Of a stretch of DNA of 64,000 bases, positions 34,401-43,988 are shown in pieces. The first letter of the stretch is position 1. Every line of letters starts with the position of its first letter. The notes under the pieces were generated by a model, which had not been told where the DNA came from, ran no database searches, and saw only the letters and a program-made list of their open reading frames with translations. This stretch comes from Litoditis marina (Eukaryota > Nematoda > Chromadorea > Rhabditida > Rhabditidae): assembly GCA_964036275.1 (NCBI GenBank), contig OZ038435.1, positions 30,485,521 through 30,549,520 on the forward strand, read 5' to 3'. A program made the position numbers and the translations under genes.

Positions 34401-34978
34401 AAATAGGTCACCATTGTGGTAAGTCATCAGTGCATAAGTTTAATAAAAAGAGAGCAAATACGAGCTTTATAGGTGAAACTATTGAATGACTGTATGGATA
34501 TGAACTCGCCGTCTGCCAGAGTTCGCGGTGTCAAGGACATGAATGACATGGTTGAGGAGCTGAAAAATCTGAAACACTGCGGATCGGTACTCGCGGAAGT
34601 TCAGGTAACGATTATTCATGTTTCTGTATTGTATTAATAGTTTATTTTTCAAAGGCGTTGGGTTCTGGATGAAGAACAGCATTGCTGCTTTTCAGACACC
34701 TCTCGAATGCTTCGTTATGCGCGAATTTGTAACCGAACTAAGAATTTTCTCATCTTTCCATTCATGATACGTGCGTACCAGCTACACAACTAAAATCCGG
34801 ATTGATATGCTCTGTGTCATATGGTGATTTTCAGAAGCTCGAACTTCTCAAAGTGCGTCATCGCCAGAAACATGCAGGGAAAGTTGTTCCAGTGAATGGT
34901 TCGAGCGGATTCTTCACTGCTCCTATCAGAATGTTCGAAAGGTTCCGCAATTCATTCTCATTCTTCGGGAAGAAGTAG
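16490..34978 (+). CDS. Gene B: KH-like domains fused to P-loop GTPase, paralogue of gene A
   Basis: Exons: 16490-16496 (start MK), 16864-16995, 17093-17212 (possibly a cassette), 17498-17606, 21452 or 21439-21568, 21857-21960, 22285-22426, 22645-22743, 25040-25177, 29628-29793, 30304-30399, 30674-30822, 31023-31259, 31506-31637, 31929-32088, 32274-32330, 32632-32787, 33053-33190, 33539-33628, 33837-33971, 34131-34208, 34473-34604, 34835-34978 (TAG). About 945 codons. N-terminal part: KH-like segments (IVPTAELPLIIG; MGRKGS; IVRVVGKPKSIINAQVKL; GKLKTIQNKTESKIS), an acidic stretch and a Lys/Ser-rich linker. Then G1 GETGVGKST, G3 DTPGIGDTRG, FTNTRG near the G4 position, a Cys/His module (CRMCSCQW, HMHLRY) and a helical charged tail. 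KH folds usually bind single-stranded nucleic acid, so a role as an RNA-linked GTPase is inference. All junctions are phase-consistent except 17606 to 21439, where a weak internal acceptor or a missed exon is needed. AATAAA lies at 35301. Confidence 0.8.
17607..21438. other. Large gene B intron region without recognised exon
   Basis: This 3.8-kb stretch separates phase-incompatible exons (phase 2 out, phase 1 or 2 in), so a small missed exon may lie here. It holds the GTTAACC repeat at 18750 and GTATGGACGGGTGACC-like repeats at 20480-20580. A palindrome at 21335-21395 has arms AATCGCGGTATT and inverse. Otherwise nothing was recognised. Confidence 0.5.
18750..18960. repeat. GGTTAACC-rich inverted repeat
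   Basis: AACCCGGTATTTCGTTAACC at the left and AATACCGGGTTG at the right enclose GTTAACC palindromes. Shorter relatives occur at about 4210-4310 and 60930-60990. Confidence 0.5.
22787..24940. mobile_element. 2.15-kb inverted-repeat DNA element in gene B intron
   Basis: The ends are inverted copies of CAGGGTTCATACTTTTTGCT extending over about 45 bp of TGC/GCAGC-rich sequence. The CAGGG start is hAT-like, but I find no matching 8-bp target duplication. Inside lie an inverted pair of G-rich blocks (about 23910-24060 and 24330-24500) and an array of AACCGGTTACC-like palindromes (23420-23605). No transposase ORF was found. Confidence 0.6.
25250..25534 (-). repeat. Diverged end of the foldback/satellite repeat family
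   Basis: The segment GGAATATCGCGCGGAGCGCGAAGCGC and what follows is a diverged reverse-strand relative of the terminal part of the elements ending near 42791 and 50751. The LTR element at 25535 inserted next to or into it. Confidence 0.5.
25535..25935 (-). repeat. LTR, 3' copy in element orientation
   Basis: A 401-bp terminal repeat, apparently identical to the one at 27959-28359. Confidence 0.85.
27959..28359 (-). repeat. LTR, 5' copy in element orientation
   Basis: A 401-bp terminal repeat. The adjacent interior side reads as a tRNA-complementary stretch on the minus strand. Confidence 0.85.
28430..28960. repeat. GGCGCC-rich dispersed repeat
   Basis: It opens with a block, TCGTAGTGCATGTGTGCTAG through GGGGCGCAAAA, that recurs at 32872-32921. 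Spaced GGCGCC-containing palindromes follow at about 28501, 28525, 28625, 28785 and 28943. No coding capacity seen. Confidence 0.5.
29241..29610. mobile_element. 370-bp MITE-like palindrome beside the GTPase exon
   Basis: Two arms of about 145 bp are inverted copies (29241-29385 and 29466-29610), starting ATTAGTAAAAAGTGGGGGAA. The end sequence is related to the larger foldback elements at 40887 and 48841 (AAAAAGTGGGGGCCCAAC). It ends 17 nt before the gene B exon at 29628. Confidence 0.75.
29846..29937. repeat. Short imperfect palindrome, MITE-like
   Basis: The left part GGGCTCATACTTACGTCG and the right part GGCGTAATGAGCC are imperfect inverted copies. The start resembles CAGGGTCCATACTTTTTACG at 52642. 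Confidence 0.4.
32872..32921 (+). repeat. Short copy of the TCGTAGTGCATG repeat
   Basis: About 50 bp shared almost exactly with 28432-28480, in a gene B intron. Confidence 0.6.
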
Positions 34979-35300
34979 CATTAATGCATAATCAGCTTCA
35001 GACAGATCGGGTGTATTTAGTTTTTTTTTGTTTTAGGTAAGAGTTTGGAACTTTGTACATATTTGTTATGTTGTTCATCGTTTTGTTCATTTTCTCACTT
35101 ATTTGTCAACATATTCACCCCATTGATCAATGAAATTAGTACACATATCTTTTCGGCTCGAAAGACAAGATTTATTCATTTTTTTCCCGAACGGTACGTG
35201 AAATCTAAAAAGCTTTCACTTGATGATTGCACGGTAGTAAGATTCCCTAGGTTCCATAGATGGTATAATCAGTTTACCCGGGGAAATGATTCTCACTATA

Positions 35301-35306
35301 AATAAA
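35301..35306 (+). terminator. Polyadenylation signal of gene B
   Basis: AATAAA 323 bp after the gene B stop. It is the first canonical signal I noticed on this strand; the distance is longish for a nematode 3' UTR. Confidence 0.45.
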
Positions 35307-35471
35307 TTTCATTGGTAAATAGACACTGAAGAGATTGCTATTGTAATATTTTATACAAACAGAGAATGTGACGCAACTGTTGAGGGTAGTCAATCAATAT
35401 CTTCGGTATCTGCTACGCACTGAAACAAATTCGATGAAAAGGAAAACTTATAAACTTGTAGCTCATACTGC

Positions 35472-35527
35472 ATGAATGAAAACCGATCAAACCCTCAATG
35501 AAAGAGGGTTTGATCGGTTTTTATTCA
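35472..35527. repeat. Perfect hairpin after gene B
   Basis: ACCGATCAAACCCTC and its inverse GAGGGTTTGATCGGT, with flanking A/T pairs, enclose a 7-nt loop. It lies between the gene B AATAAA (35301) and the RAD1 3' end. It could be a small foldback repeat or a stem-loop in either transcript. Confidence 0.6.
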
Positions 35528-35807
35528 CCATTTAGTAGTGATTAGATAGCAGTTTAGCAAATGGCTACCAACTATCAAACATCTACCCCAAGTTTCAGAA
35601 AAACTATCACTATTGCTACTAACTTGCTAGCGAGTTTTGACTGAATCGCTACCACTCCGCTAGTAGCGGTTCGATCAAACTCGAACGGCTAATAACCGTT
35701 CAGAAGCGGTTCAGTAGATGATTATCTGTGTTCATGTATATGATATGTTGGGCATTCCCATGGGTAAAATCACCATTATACCCATAAAAACCAATGGAGA
35801 AACTCAC

Positions 35808-38800
35808 AAAAAATTCTATGAACATTTGTTGTTGCTCCAATCGTTCGATAAGGAACTGCACGCACAGAACTCCTCGTGAATCAATCCGAAATGACACCTC
35901 AACATATATTTTGTCAATATGTTGATAATTATGGCATACATCATACATTCGAAAATTTCAGGCGGATTTGGGCAGGTGTAAAGATTTGTTCAATATCACA
36001 ACTAGTATGACAGGGATAAATACGTTTGCTCAGACAATATAAAAATCCCGCACTAGTTTCCACTGCATCACGCTGGTTGGTGCCACCCTATTGGTCGGAG
36101 CCCGAGAAGCCTACAGTATACCTGACCTTGGTGGCCAATTGCAGGGCGGCGCTCATTCTTTTGATCAGAAGTAATCGATAACGGTGACTGACTGGCGAAT
36201 GACAATCTAATCGCTCCACCAACTCGGAGTGGGACGGGAACTTCGACTGAAGCATTTATCAAATTATCATCGGACACACTTTTCATAAGACAACGATTGT
36301 GCCTACGGAGCTAAACGTACACATAAAAATACTGAAATTAGAAGTTACCCGAGACTTTCAAAATGACAAGTTATACGAACAAAAGCAAGTTATATAGGAA
36401 CACAATGACAACTATATTTGTCGGACTTACCGTAATTTTGCCCAAATCTCCTTGGGAGATGAAGGAAACTGTAGTTGGAGACACCTCTATCGTTACGGTC
36501 GTACTACTATCATCCAACTGCTGGAACGACAGAACCATAGAATATGGCGGTGTTACAGAGAAAAACAACGAAAAACGGTAAATAATCCTTTGACTCTTTT
36601 TTTCCAGGTATAACTTCGTTGTGTTTCCTGAGGCCAACTGGAGAAATATATAAACATCGTGAGCATATTTCTATGTACTTGGTGCTCAATTGATAATATC
36701 GTCCCCCGATTTGAAGAAATTGATGTATACAGTGCCTTCGCACCAGGTTCACTAGATCAAAATGTTCTATATCAACTAAGCTCAATCGAACCTTTATAGT
36801 GTCACGCAACATCTCCGGCTTCATGATCAGTTTCACTGTAATTTCATTGGGATCGAAGTCAAACTCGAGAACCTGAAACAATCCACTGCAGGAATACTTA
36901 CGCCAATTATAGGGAAACTAAGTGTATTCAGTTTTCGGTCGGCATGGTTGTTTTCGGGTCCCATTTTAGCTTGAAAAACATCAATTCTCAATTTCACTTT
37001 CTTTCAATTTCGGGACCTACTAATTACCGCACCTACCGCACCGGGTGAAATACCGCACCGCGATTTGAAAATACCGCACCGTACCGCACCAGCGCAAATT
37101 TGCGTATTTTTTCCAAAAAATACAAAATCTTTAATTTTGCCATTAAAATAGTTTCTAAAGCAGAAATCCTATCCTTTTCATCACTTTAGATACAGCAAGT
37201 ATGAACATGATGTTTAATGACCGAACACAATTATTTATTTTTCTGCAGGAATAGTGGAAATATTCTGAATTGTGTTTCGAAAAATAGTTTTCATTCAGTT
37301 CATTTGTCTAGAGATCCTTTCAGCTCTTCTAAAAGTATGAGCTATTCAAACCTGAAATATTTAGAGGATTTCGTTTTCTGCCTAAAATTGACAACCATTG
37401 CCAATGAACAAACGAGAACCGTATTATGGTACTCCTGCAAGGGATCAAAATATCAAACCCTGGTAAGAGTTAAGTTAAGCGTAATGTTTTCTATACTCAA
37501 CTGCAAATTGGTCACTATATTCGTCGAAGCCTGCATCTAAGATATTTTCCGGCTGTTTCCAAAAAGGTTCATCGATAATAACGATAATTTGGGTATTCTT
37601 GAAACAACAAAAAGCAAGCCCGGTATTTACTATGTCGGACCAACAGCAAAGTAGTTGATCATTACAGAGTTAGCCAGTTCGGATCTCTCAAAACTGTTGT
37701 CGTAGCAGCTAGGACTTCGTTAGGAGCAAACTGTCTGTCGATGCAGTGATCCAGCTCTCATGAACACAGATAGAAGAAAACATATTTTCACGTTTAGAAT
37801 CAATCACCGTTAAGTTACTAAATGCGAGGTCACGTATACGTTCCATCCTGTCTCGTATTATTCACATATAAAATATATTTGTATTTGTACTGATGGAAGC
37901 GTTACAAAAACGGTTGTGAAAAACGGGACTATAGAAACTAAAAATAAAAAGCACACTTGAGTCAGGTGAGGCCGGCGTTCATTAGTTTTACGGTATATCT
38001 GAGGTTCATGACATAGTTTTAAGTAGTGGAGAAAAAGCCATCATCATGGGTACTCCTCAATACTTTTCTTTTGAAATGATGAGCAGCTTCTTCTATACAT
38101 TCGATAACTCATGAAAGTGACATGAGGGTTACCCAACAGAAAAGGAAAATGCAATACGGAAAGCGTATAAGCGTATGGTCTTCTAGTAAGAAAGTTTGAA
38201 AGAACGTTTTCTCGAGATCACTATGTTTGTTTTCAAGTGATGAAAGGATAGGATTTCTGCTTTAGAAACTATTTTAATGGCAAAATTAAAGATTTTGTAT
38301 TTTTTGGAAAAAATACGCAAATTTGCGCTGGTGCGGTACGGTGCGGTATTTTCGAATCGCGGTGCGGTATTTCAGCGGTGCGGTAGGTGCGGTAATTAGT
38401 AGGTCCCTCAATTTCTATATATTTCTTCAAGTTTCTTCGAAGTATTTCTGAACCACTCAAGTACAATGGTGCTTCAGATTACTGTCGAACTACCATATTA
38501 TTACGACAACAATAAGACGTTAAGAGGGAACTACCACATTTCCGTTTCTGACTCAACATAGTTTCATGGCAGTAATTAGGTAACTATGAACGAAAGGTTC
38601 TCACCACGGTTCGCAACCTGGTGTATCGGCCGGAAATGTTGCGAACGATGGTGAGAGCCTCTCGTTCTTAGTAACTATTCGCAACAACAGAGCCGCCTAC
38701 CGGTTCGGGGGTGATGGTGTGTATGTTGGCCTTCACCACATAGTCGTCCTCGTCCGAGACAAGGGTCACTCGGAGTGGTTCCCCGAAGCCGTCATACGTC

Positions 38801-39845
38801 ATCTGCACGGCTATCCCGTTGCCTTCCAGCATACACAGTACCTCCTGCAATACATTCAAAACATATAGAGCGCTGGAATATTCGAATGAACGTTGTAAAA
38901 GATGAGCTGAAACTCGAATAATATCCGATCCGATACACAGGAAAAACTCCAAATCGACTGCTCGAATTGATGAACACGACCAAGAAACCTTCTGTTTTCA
39001 GACTAGTTATCTTGCCCCGAAAAACTACTAACTACCAGACATGAAACAGGTTCAGGTGCAGCGTAGGTTTGGTATTATTCTTGGAAAATCGCCCAATTTG
39101 GACGTGGCAGCCTTCACCTTTGCGACAAAATGCTCTCAATCGCTGTTAGCAACAGAGCAACACGTGTCTTGTGCAGCATTTAGGTTATTCTACGTTTCTG
39201 AGCATCTCATTTCACACATTGAGCAATATATAGCTCTGTGTTCCTCTGGAAGTACAAAGATAAAAAACACTTCAAGCAAAATGAATATCAGACCTACCGT
39301 AAGATCATTCAACGGAACTCGAAAGTTCACCTCTTCGCGCAGTGTGAACGATGAAAACAACGGATATTCCAAGTACACGATCGCCTGCAGAAAAATCTAT
39401 CAGCAGATTGTATTGAAGCAGCGAATATCGTATTATTACTATAATAGATTAACTACTGCATGACGACCAGAAAAATAAATTAGGTTCATAGAGGTCGTCG
39501 TTCAGGGCAGTGAAAAAGAAAGGGTGCACCGATCAGCTGTGTTTGTAGTTTGATGCCTCTGTTTTGCAGTGATTTGCTTCTTCTATTGTATGGCCAGATC
39601 AAACTACAACCCAGGTTGGTGACATCATATACCCTAAACGTGAACTAAGGTGAAAAACAGTGCAAACGACTTCATTATCTATGCAATCGGTTGAGATTTG
39701 TTAATTAGTCTCGATTATCTAAAATATTATACGAAATAAGGAAATAATAATCACTGAACCATGTGATTGAAGCACGTACCTGTTCACAATGTTGGTCGTC
39801 CACAATGATGCGCATTCCGGTCTTGGTAACATGGAAAGTTCCATT
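35808..39845 (-). CDS. mrt-2: RAD1/MRT-2, subunit of the 9-1-1 DNA damage checkpoint clamp
   Basis: Exons, high to low: 39845-39780, 39384-39298, 38844-38701, 36872-36792, 36520-36431, 36246-36127, 35897-35808. All are phase 0 with good splice sites, giving 226 codons so far. The reading follows RAD1 in order: FHVTKTGMRIIVDDQHC, LREEVNFRVPLNDL, MTYDGFGEPLRVTLVSDEDD, LEFDFDPNEITVKLIM, TVTIEVSPTTVSFISQGDLG, DCHSPVSHRYRLLLIKRM, VSFRIDSRGVLCVQFLIE. RAD1 forms a PCNA-like ring with RAD9 and HUS1 that is loaded at damaged DNA and activates ATR; nematode MRT-2 is also needed for telomere maintenance. The N-terminal exon is not settled: RIQDILSIPAFNFN near 39930-39880 fits RAD1, but its splice phase does not join. 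The last few residues after 35808 are also unassigned. A 1.4-kb hAT-like insertion sits in the third intron. Confidence 0.85.
37004..38415. mobile_element. hAT-like non-autonomous DNA transposon inside a RAD1 intron
   Basis: The element spans 37012-38407 with near-perfect terminal inverted repeats of about 190 bp that begin GGGACCTACTAATTACCGCA. It is flanked on both sides by the 8-bp direct repeat TCAATTTC (37004-37011 and 38408-38415), the duplication size left by hAT transposases. The interior has no transposase-like ORF, so it must have been mobilised in trans. Confidence 0.85.
38590..38671. repeat. Imperfect palindrome beside RAD1 exon
   Basis: GGTTCTCACCACGGTTCGCAAC and an inverse copy GTTGCGAACGATGGTGAGAG flank about 20 bp. 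It lies 30 bp downstream of the donor of exon 38844-38701. Confidence 0.55.
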
Positions 39846-40208
39846 CTGTAACAAAAATATGTAGTATGAACACTTTTTGCGGTTAAAGTTGAAAGCGGGA
39901 ATCGACAGTATGTCCTGAATCCTCGATAATGCCTCAACTAGAAAAGGTAATCCAACAAATTTTTGTAACATGTGTGGCAACCAGAATAAGTCATTAAAAA
40001 TAAAAAGTCATTAGAGTAAAAGTCATTTGAAAGTAAAAGTCATTAAGAACAGAAATAGTTGAGAATCAGAAATAAAGTTTTCGGAAAATTTGGTATTTTC
40101 AAATCCTGACTAAAAGTGAATCAATGACTTTTACTTTCAAATGACTTACTTTAATGACTTCATTTTGAATGACTTATTCCTGGTACCACATGTGTACATT
40201 TTTGTAGC

Positions 40209-40702
40209 GTTGCAACTAGGGTTGTTAATCGAGTTCAAAATTTCGAGTTTTCGAGTTTTCGAGTTTTGGGAAATTTCGAGTTTTCGAGTTTTCGAGTTTT
40301 GGGAAATTTCGAGTTTTCGAGTTTCGAGTTCGACTCAACTCGAAAATTTTCGAGTTTTTTCGAGTCGAGTCGAGTTTTGAGTGTTTTTGGACCCAAACAG
40401 AGACATTTTTCGAGTCCAAAATTTTGATTTTCGAGTTTTCGCGTTCAAAATTTCGAGTTTTCGAGTTTTGGGAATTTTCGAGTTTTCGAGTTTTCGAGTT
40501 TTGGGAATTTTCGAGTTTTCGAGTTTCGGAAAATTTCGAGTTTTCGAGTTGTCGCGTTTTTGGAAAATTTCGAGTTTTAGAGTTTTCGAGTTTTGAGTAA
40601 TTTCGAGTTTTCGAGTTTCGCGTTCGGCTCAACTCGAAAATTTTCGAGTTTTTTCGAGTCGAGTCGAGTTTCGAGTTCGACTTTAACAACCCTAGTTGCA
40701 AC
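40209..40702. mobile_element. hAT-like element filled with CGAGTTTT satellite
   Basis: The element 40217-40694 has the same ends (TAGGGTTGTTAA and TTAACAACCCTA) and an 8-bp target duplication GTTGCAAC (40209-40216, 40695-40702). The interior is a TTTCGAGTTTTCGAGTTTTG-type satellite, unrelated to the satellite in the 12.2-kb element. Confidence 0.85.
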
Positions 40703-40886
40703 CCAGTAAGTTAGTGTCAACCTGTTACACCTAGTAATGACAGCCGGCTGCTAATTGACTATTCAAGAACTATTTTGATCAGGTCAAAAGATTCAGTAAG
40801 CATGTCATCTACCATCCCACTCAGTTGCAATACTGTGCTCCAATTCTATATCGACTGATGCGAATCCTAGACTGATAAATTATGAT

Positions 40887-42791
40887 CAATTCATGAAAAA
40901 GTGGGGGCCCAACGAATGTAAGATTTGTCTTCTGCTGTGCGCCCCTTAGACAACTACTCTCAAATGGAACAGCTACTGCTACAAAAACCGAAAAATACTA
41001 ATATACTCAAGTATAACTGTTCATTACAAACATACAGAAGTCGTAAAATATTTTCTCAAACCTGTAAACTAGAATCTACAAGTCACAGCTGCGAAAGAGA
41101 GAACAACTGTTGAATAATATGACAAACGTTATAGCACCTAGAATTGAAGTAATGACAAAAAATGCCAACCATTGTGCACAAAACCAGGAACTCTATAATT
41201 GAGTACGTTGAGTTAACATCTGTGATTTGTAGATTCTAGTTTACAGGTTTGAGAAAATATTTTACGACTTTTGTATGTTTGTAATGAACAGTTATACTTG
41301 AGTATATTAGTATTTTTCGGTTTTTGTAGCAGTAGCTGTTCCATTTGAGAGTAGTTGTCTAAGGGGCGCACAGCAGAAGACAAATCTTACATTCGTTGGG
41401 CCCCCACTTTTTCATGAATTTTTCTATTTTTGTATACATGCCGTAGGTATGTGGTTTGATCTGTACGGTGCAGATAAAATTGTTTCCTTAATCAACCACT
41501 TGTCAAGTACTACCATCATTCGGAAAAAATATGACGTCAACATTGCAGTTCTAGAAACTTAGTTCATCTGCCCTTCAGAATCCCAGAATACGTCATGTTT
41601 GAATGAACTTTCATCGTGAATTGACCATTTTTAAGAAACTTCCAGCATTCGAAAACATATTTCACGTCAATTTTTTCAAAAGTTGACGTCATCTGGCCTT
41701 CTGAATTCCAGAATAAGTCATATTTAGATAAAGTTTTATCGTTAATATACCATTTTTAAGATATTTTCAGCAGTTGAAAATATATGTGACGTCAACTTTG
41801 CACTTTTCAAAAATGACGTCATCTGGTCTCCAGAATCCCAGAATACGTCACTCTTAGATTGAGTTTCACCGTTAATTGACCCTTTCTAAGACATTTTCAG
41901 CATTTGAAAATATATGTGACGTCAACTTTGCACTTTTCAATAATGACGTCATCTGGTCTCCAGAATCCCAGAATACGTCACTCTTAGATTGAGTTTCACC
42001 GTTAATTGACCCTTTCTAAGATATTACCATCATTTGAAAATAAATGTGACGTCAACTTTGCACTTTTCAAAAATGACGTCATCTGGTCTCCAGAATACGT
42101 CACTCTTAGATTGAGTTTAACCGTTAATTGACCCTTTCTAAGATATTACCATCATTTGAAAATAAATGTGACGTCAACTTTGCACTTTTCAAAAATGACG
42201 TCATCCGAGCTCCAGAATCCTCGATGACGTCATCAGTAGAAGACTTACATCTAAATCGATGTCAGTTCATGTGGTGGTATCATACTTCAAATTTTACTTG
42301 AATTGGTTAGGACTGAGCTGAGTTATAACGCAATTTGATTTACCCCGACAGAGAGGGCGAGAGAGTGCACGAAATGAAGAGACGCAGAGACATTTTCAAA
42401 GACCTATAACTTGATGAAAAAAAAAATTTCGAAAAAAAGTTTGCGCCCCCAAGGTTTGAGTGGGATATCTATCGTGTCCCAAATTTTCAGTCAAATCGGT
42501 TCACACATAAAAATTTCCCAGGAGTGCGCACCAACACAGACGGAAGGACGGAAGGAAACACGGCGGAAGTTGGCGGTCTGCATGAAGCGCATAACGTCAT
42601 AACTCGGCTCAAACTCAATCAATTTTGTTCAAATTTCGAACATAACTCGTAAATGTGCCATAGAAAATCAGCAAATCATAAAAAGTTCTGATTTGCACAA
42701 TTGGACCTTTTTGAGAGTGAACTAAAAAAATGAAAGCGCGCATTAGCCGGACCAAAGACAAATCTCGCACAGCGCTTCGCGCTGCGCGCGA
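40887..42791. mobile_element. Foldback-plus-satellite element, copy 1
   Basis: It begins with a 530-bp foldback (40889-41420; arms AATTCATGAAAAAGTGGGGG and inverse). Next come about six satellite units (41470-42230) of roughly 110-130 bp, each with ATGACGTCAT-type palindromes. A 550-bp unique part then ends in a GC-rich hairpin (CGCAGCGCTTCGCGCTGCGCG-like). It is nearly identical to 48841-50751. No ORF-based transposase was seen; the unique right-end hairpin recalls Helitron ends, but no CTRR terminus is present. Confidence 0.75.
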
Positions 42792-42825
42792 TTCCTTGAA
42801 AAAGTTCAAGACAGCTATATTCTGG

Positions 42826-43068
42826 CTACCCCTGGCAAATCGCAGTTGCTGTCGACCTCAATCTTTTATCAACTTGTAGAAACCCATTTATAATCAACGA
42901 TTCGCCCACCTCGCGGAACATCACCGACTTAATAACCTGTTGCAGCTCTTTTGCATTCTCTTTTTTCAACTCTATGGCATGAATCTGTCCTTCACGTATG
43001 TTGTCAGCCACCATTTGCATCCTGTTCAAACACCGGTCGAGAATCGAATATCTTCGCAAGATAAACAC
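42826..43068 (-). CDS. Candidate 3'-terminal exon of an unplaced gene, coiled-coil-like
   Basis: A CTCTAG acceptor is followed by 80 open codons in phase 0 and a TAG. The product is helical and charged (MQMVADNIREGQIHAIELKK and ELQQVIKSVMFREVGESL). It lies 0.6 kb downstream of the gene C stop on the same strand and ends about 35 bp from a satellite-bearing repeat element. It could be an alternative last exon of gene C (phase 0 would allow joining after 46313 or 45628) or the last exon of another gene whose 5' part I cannot find. Function unknown. Confidence 0.35.
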   Translation of the reverse strand: MFILRRYSILDRCLNRMQMVADNIREGQIHAIELKKENAKELQQVIKSVMFREVGESLIINGFLQVDKRLRSTATAICQG

Positions 43069-43639
43069 CTAGAGAACGTCAGATCATCTGTTTAGACTCT
43101 CTAAACTTCAATAGAACATATTGCGGAGGATCCGTGAGCTGTACAGAAAGAAAAATAAGCCATGGTTTACTTTCGAAAAATACACGTTGGATACTCGCAG
43201 AAATGGATGGGTCACCGAAAAATATACAGAAAACAATGAGGCAACAAGTGCATGGATTAAACTAGGAATAACCCTTATTAAACAAGTTTCCCCTTTGGGA
43301 TGATTAGTTGAAACAAAAATACTACAATACATAATGCAGAAACTGATTTGAATGAGCATAATGGTACGAGGTGACAGAAGTCCTGAATTATTATACAAAA
43401 AACTGAAACTCGATGAAGCTAGTGGGGAACGGAAATCCAGAAAATGCACTTTCTTTATGATAATCTTCCCTTGGCGTACCAAGTTGACCCTCAATGGTGA
43501 ATAGGCTTAACTGGTGCAGGGAGAAACAATACATAACAATGAAAGTCGTTTGCAGAAGTGGAAAGATAGTGAGAAACCTGTGCGCAGAAATAAAATCTGA
43601 TATGGAATCTATTGGATCTAAACTGTTGAAAATAAAAAT

Positions 43640-43926
43640 CTAAGCGTTTACAACATAGGGGTCATAGGTTGTACTGAAAACCGGAGAAGATGAGACCGAG
43701 GGATTAGGAGATCCATCAAGAGAGCCGCTTTTTCGACTACGAATGACGACATATCGTTTTTTGCCATCAACAATCCTGGTTTGGTAGCGCACAGTCTCTG
43801 AAGAAGCCCAAATATACTTCGAAAACACACTATTCACAATCTCGGCACTTGAAATTTTGTTTTACTCAGAGAATCGGGCAGCTACTTTGCCTGCAAAGCG
43901 GTCGGTAATTAAAAAAGGTGCGTACA

Positions 43927-43988
<62 letters not shown>

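Noticed and set aside
40225..40701. 158-codon minus-strand open frame and its plus-strand mirror
   Set aside because: Both are translations of the CGAGTTTT satellite inside a hAT-like element.
41470..42230. Regular repeats resembling a CRISPR array
   Set aside because: The units are contiguous satellite repeats without unique spacers, in a eukaryotic genome.
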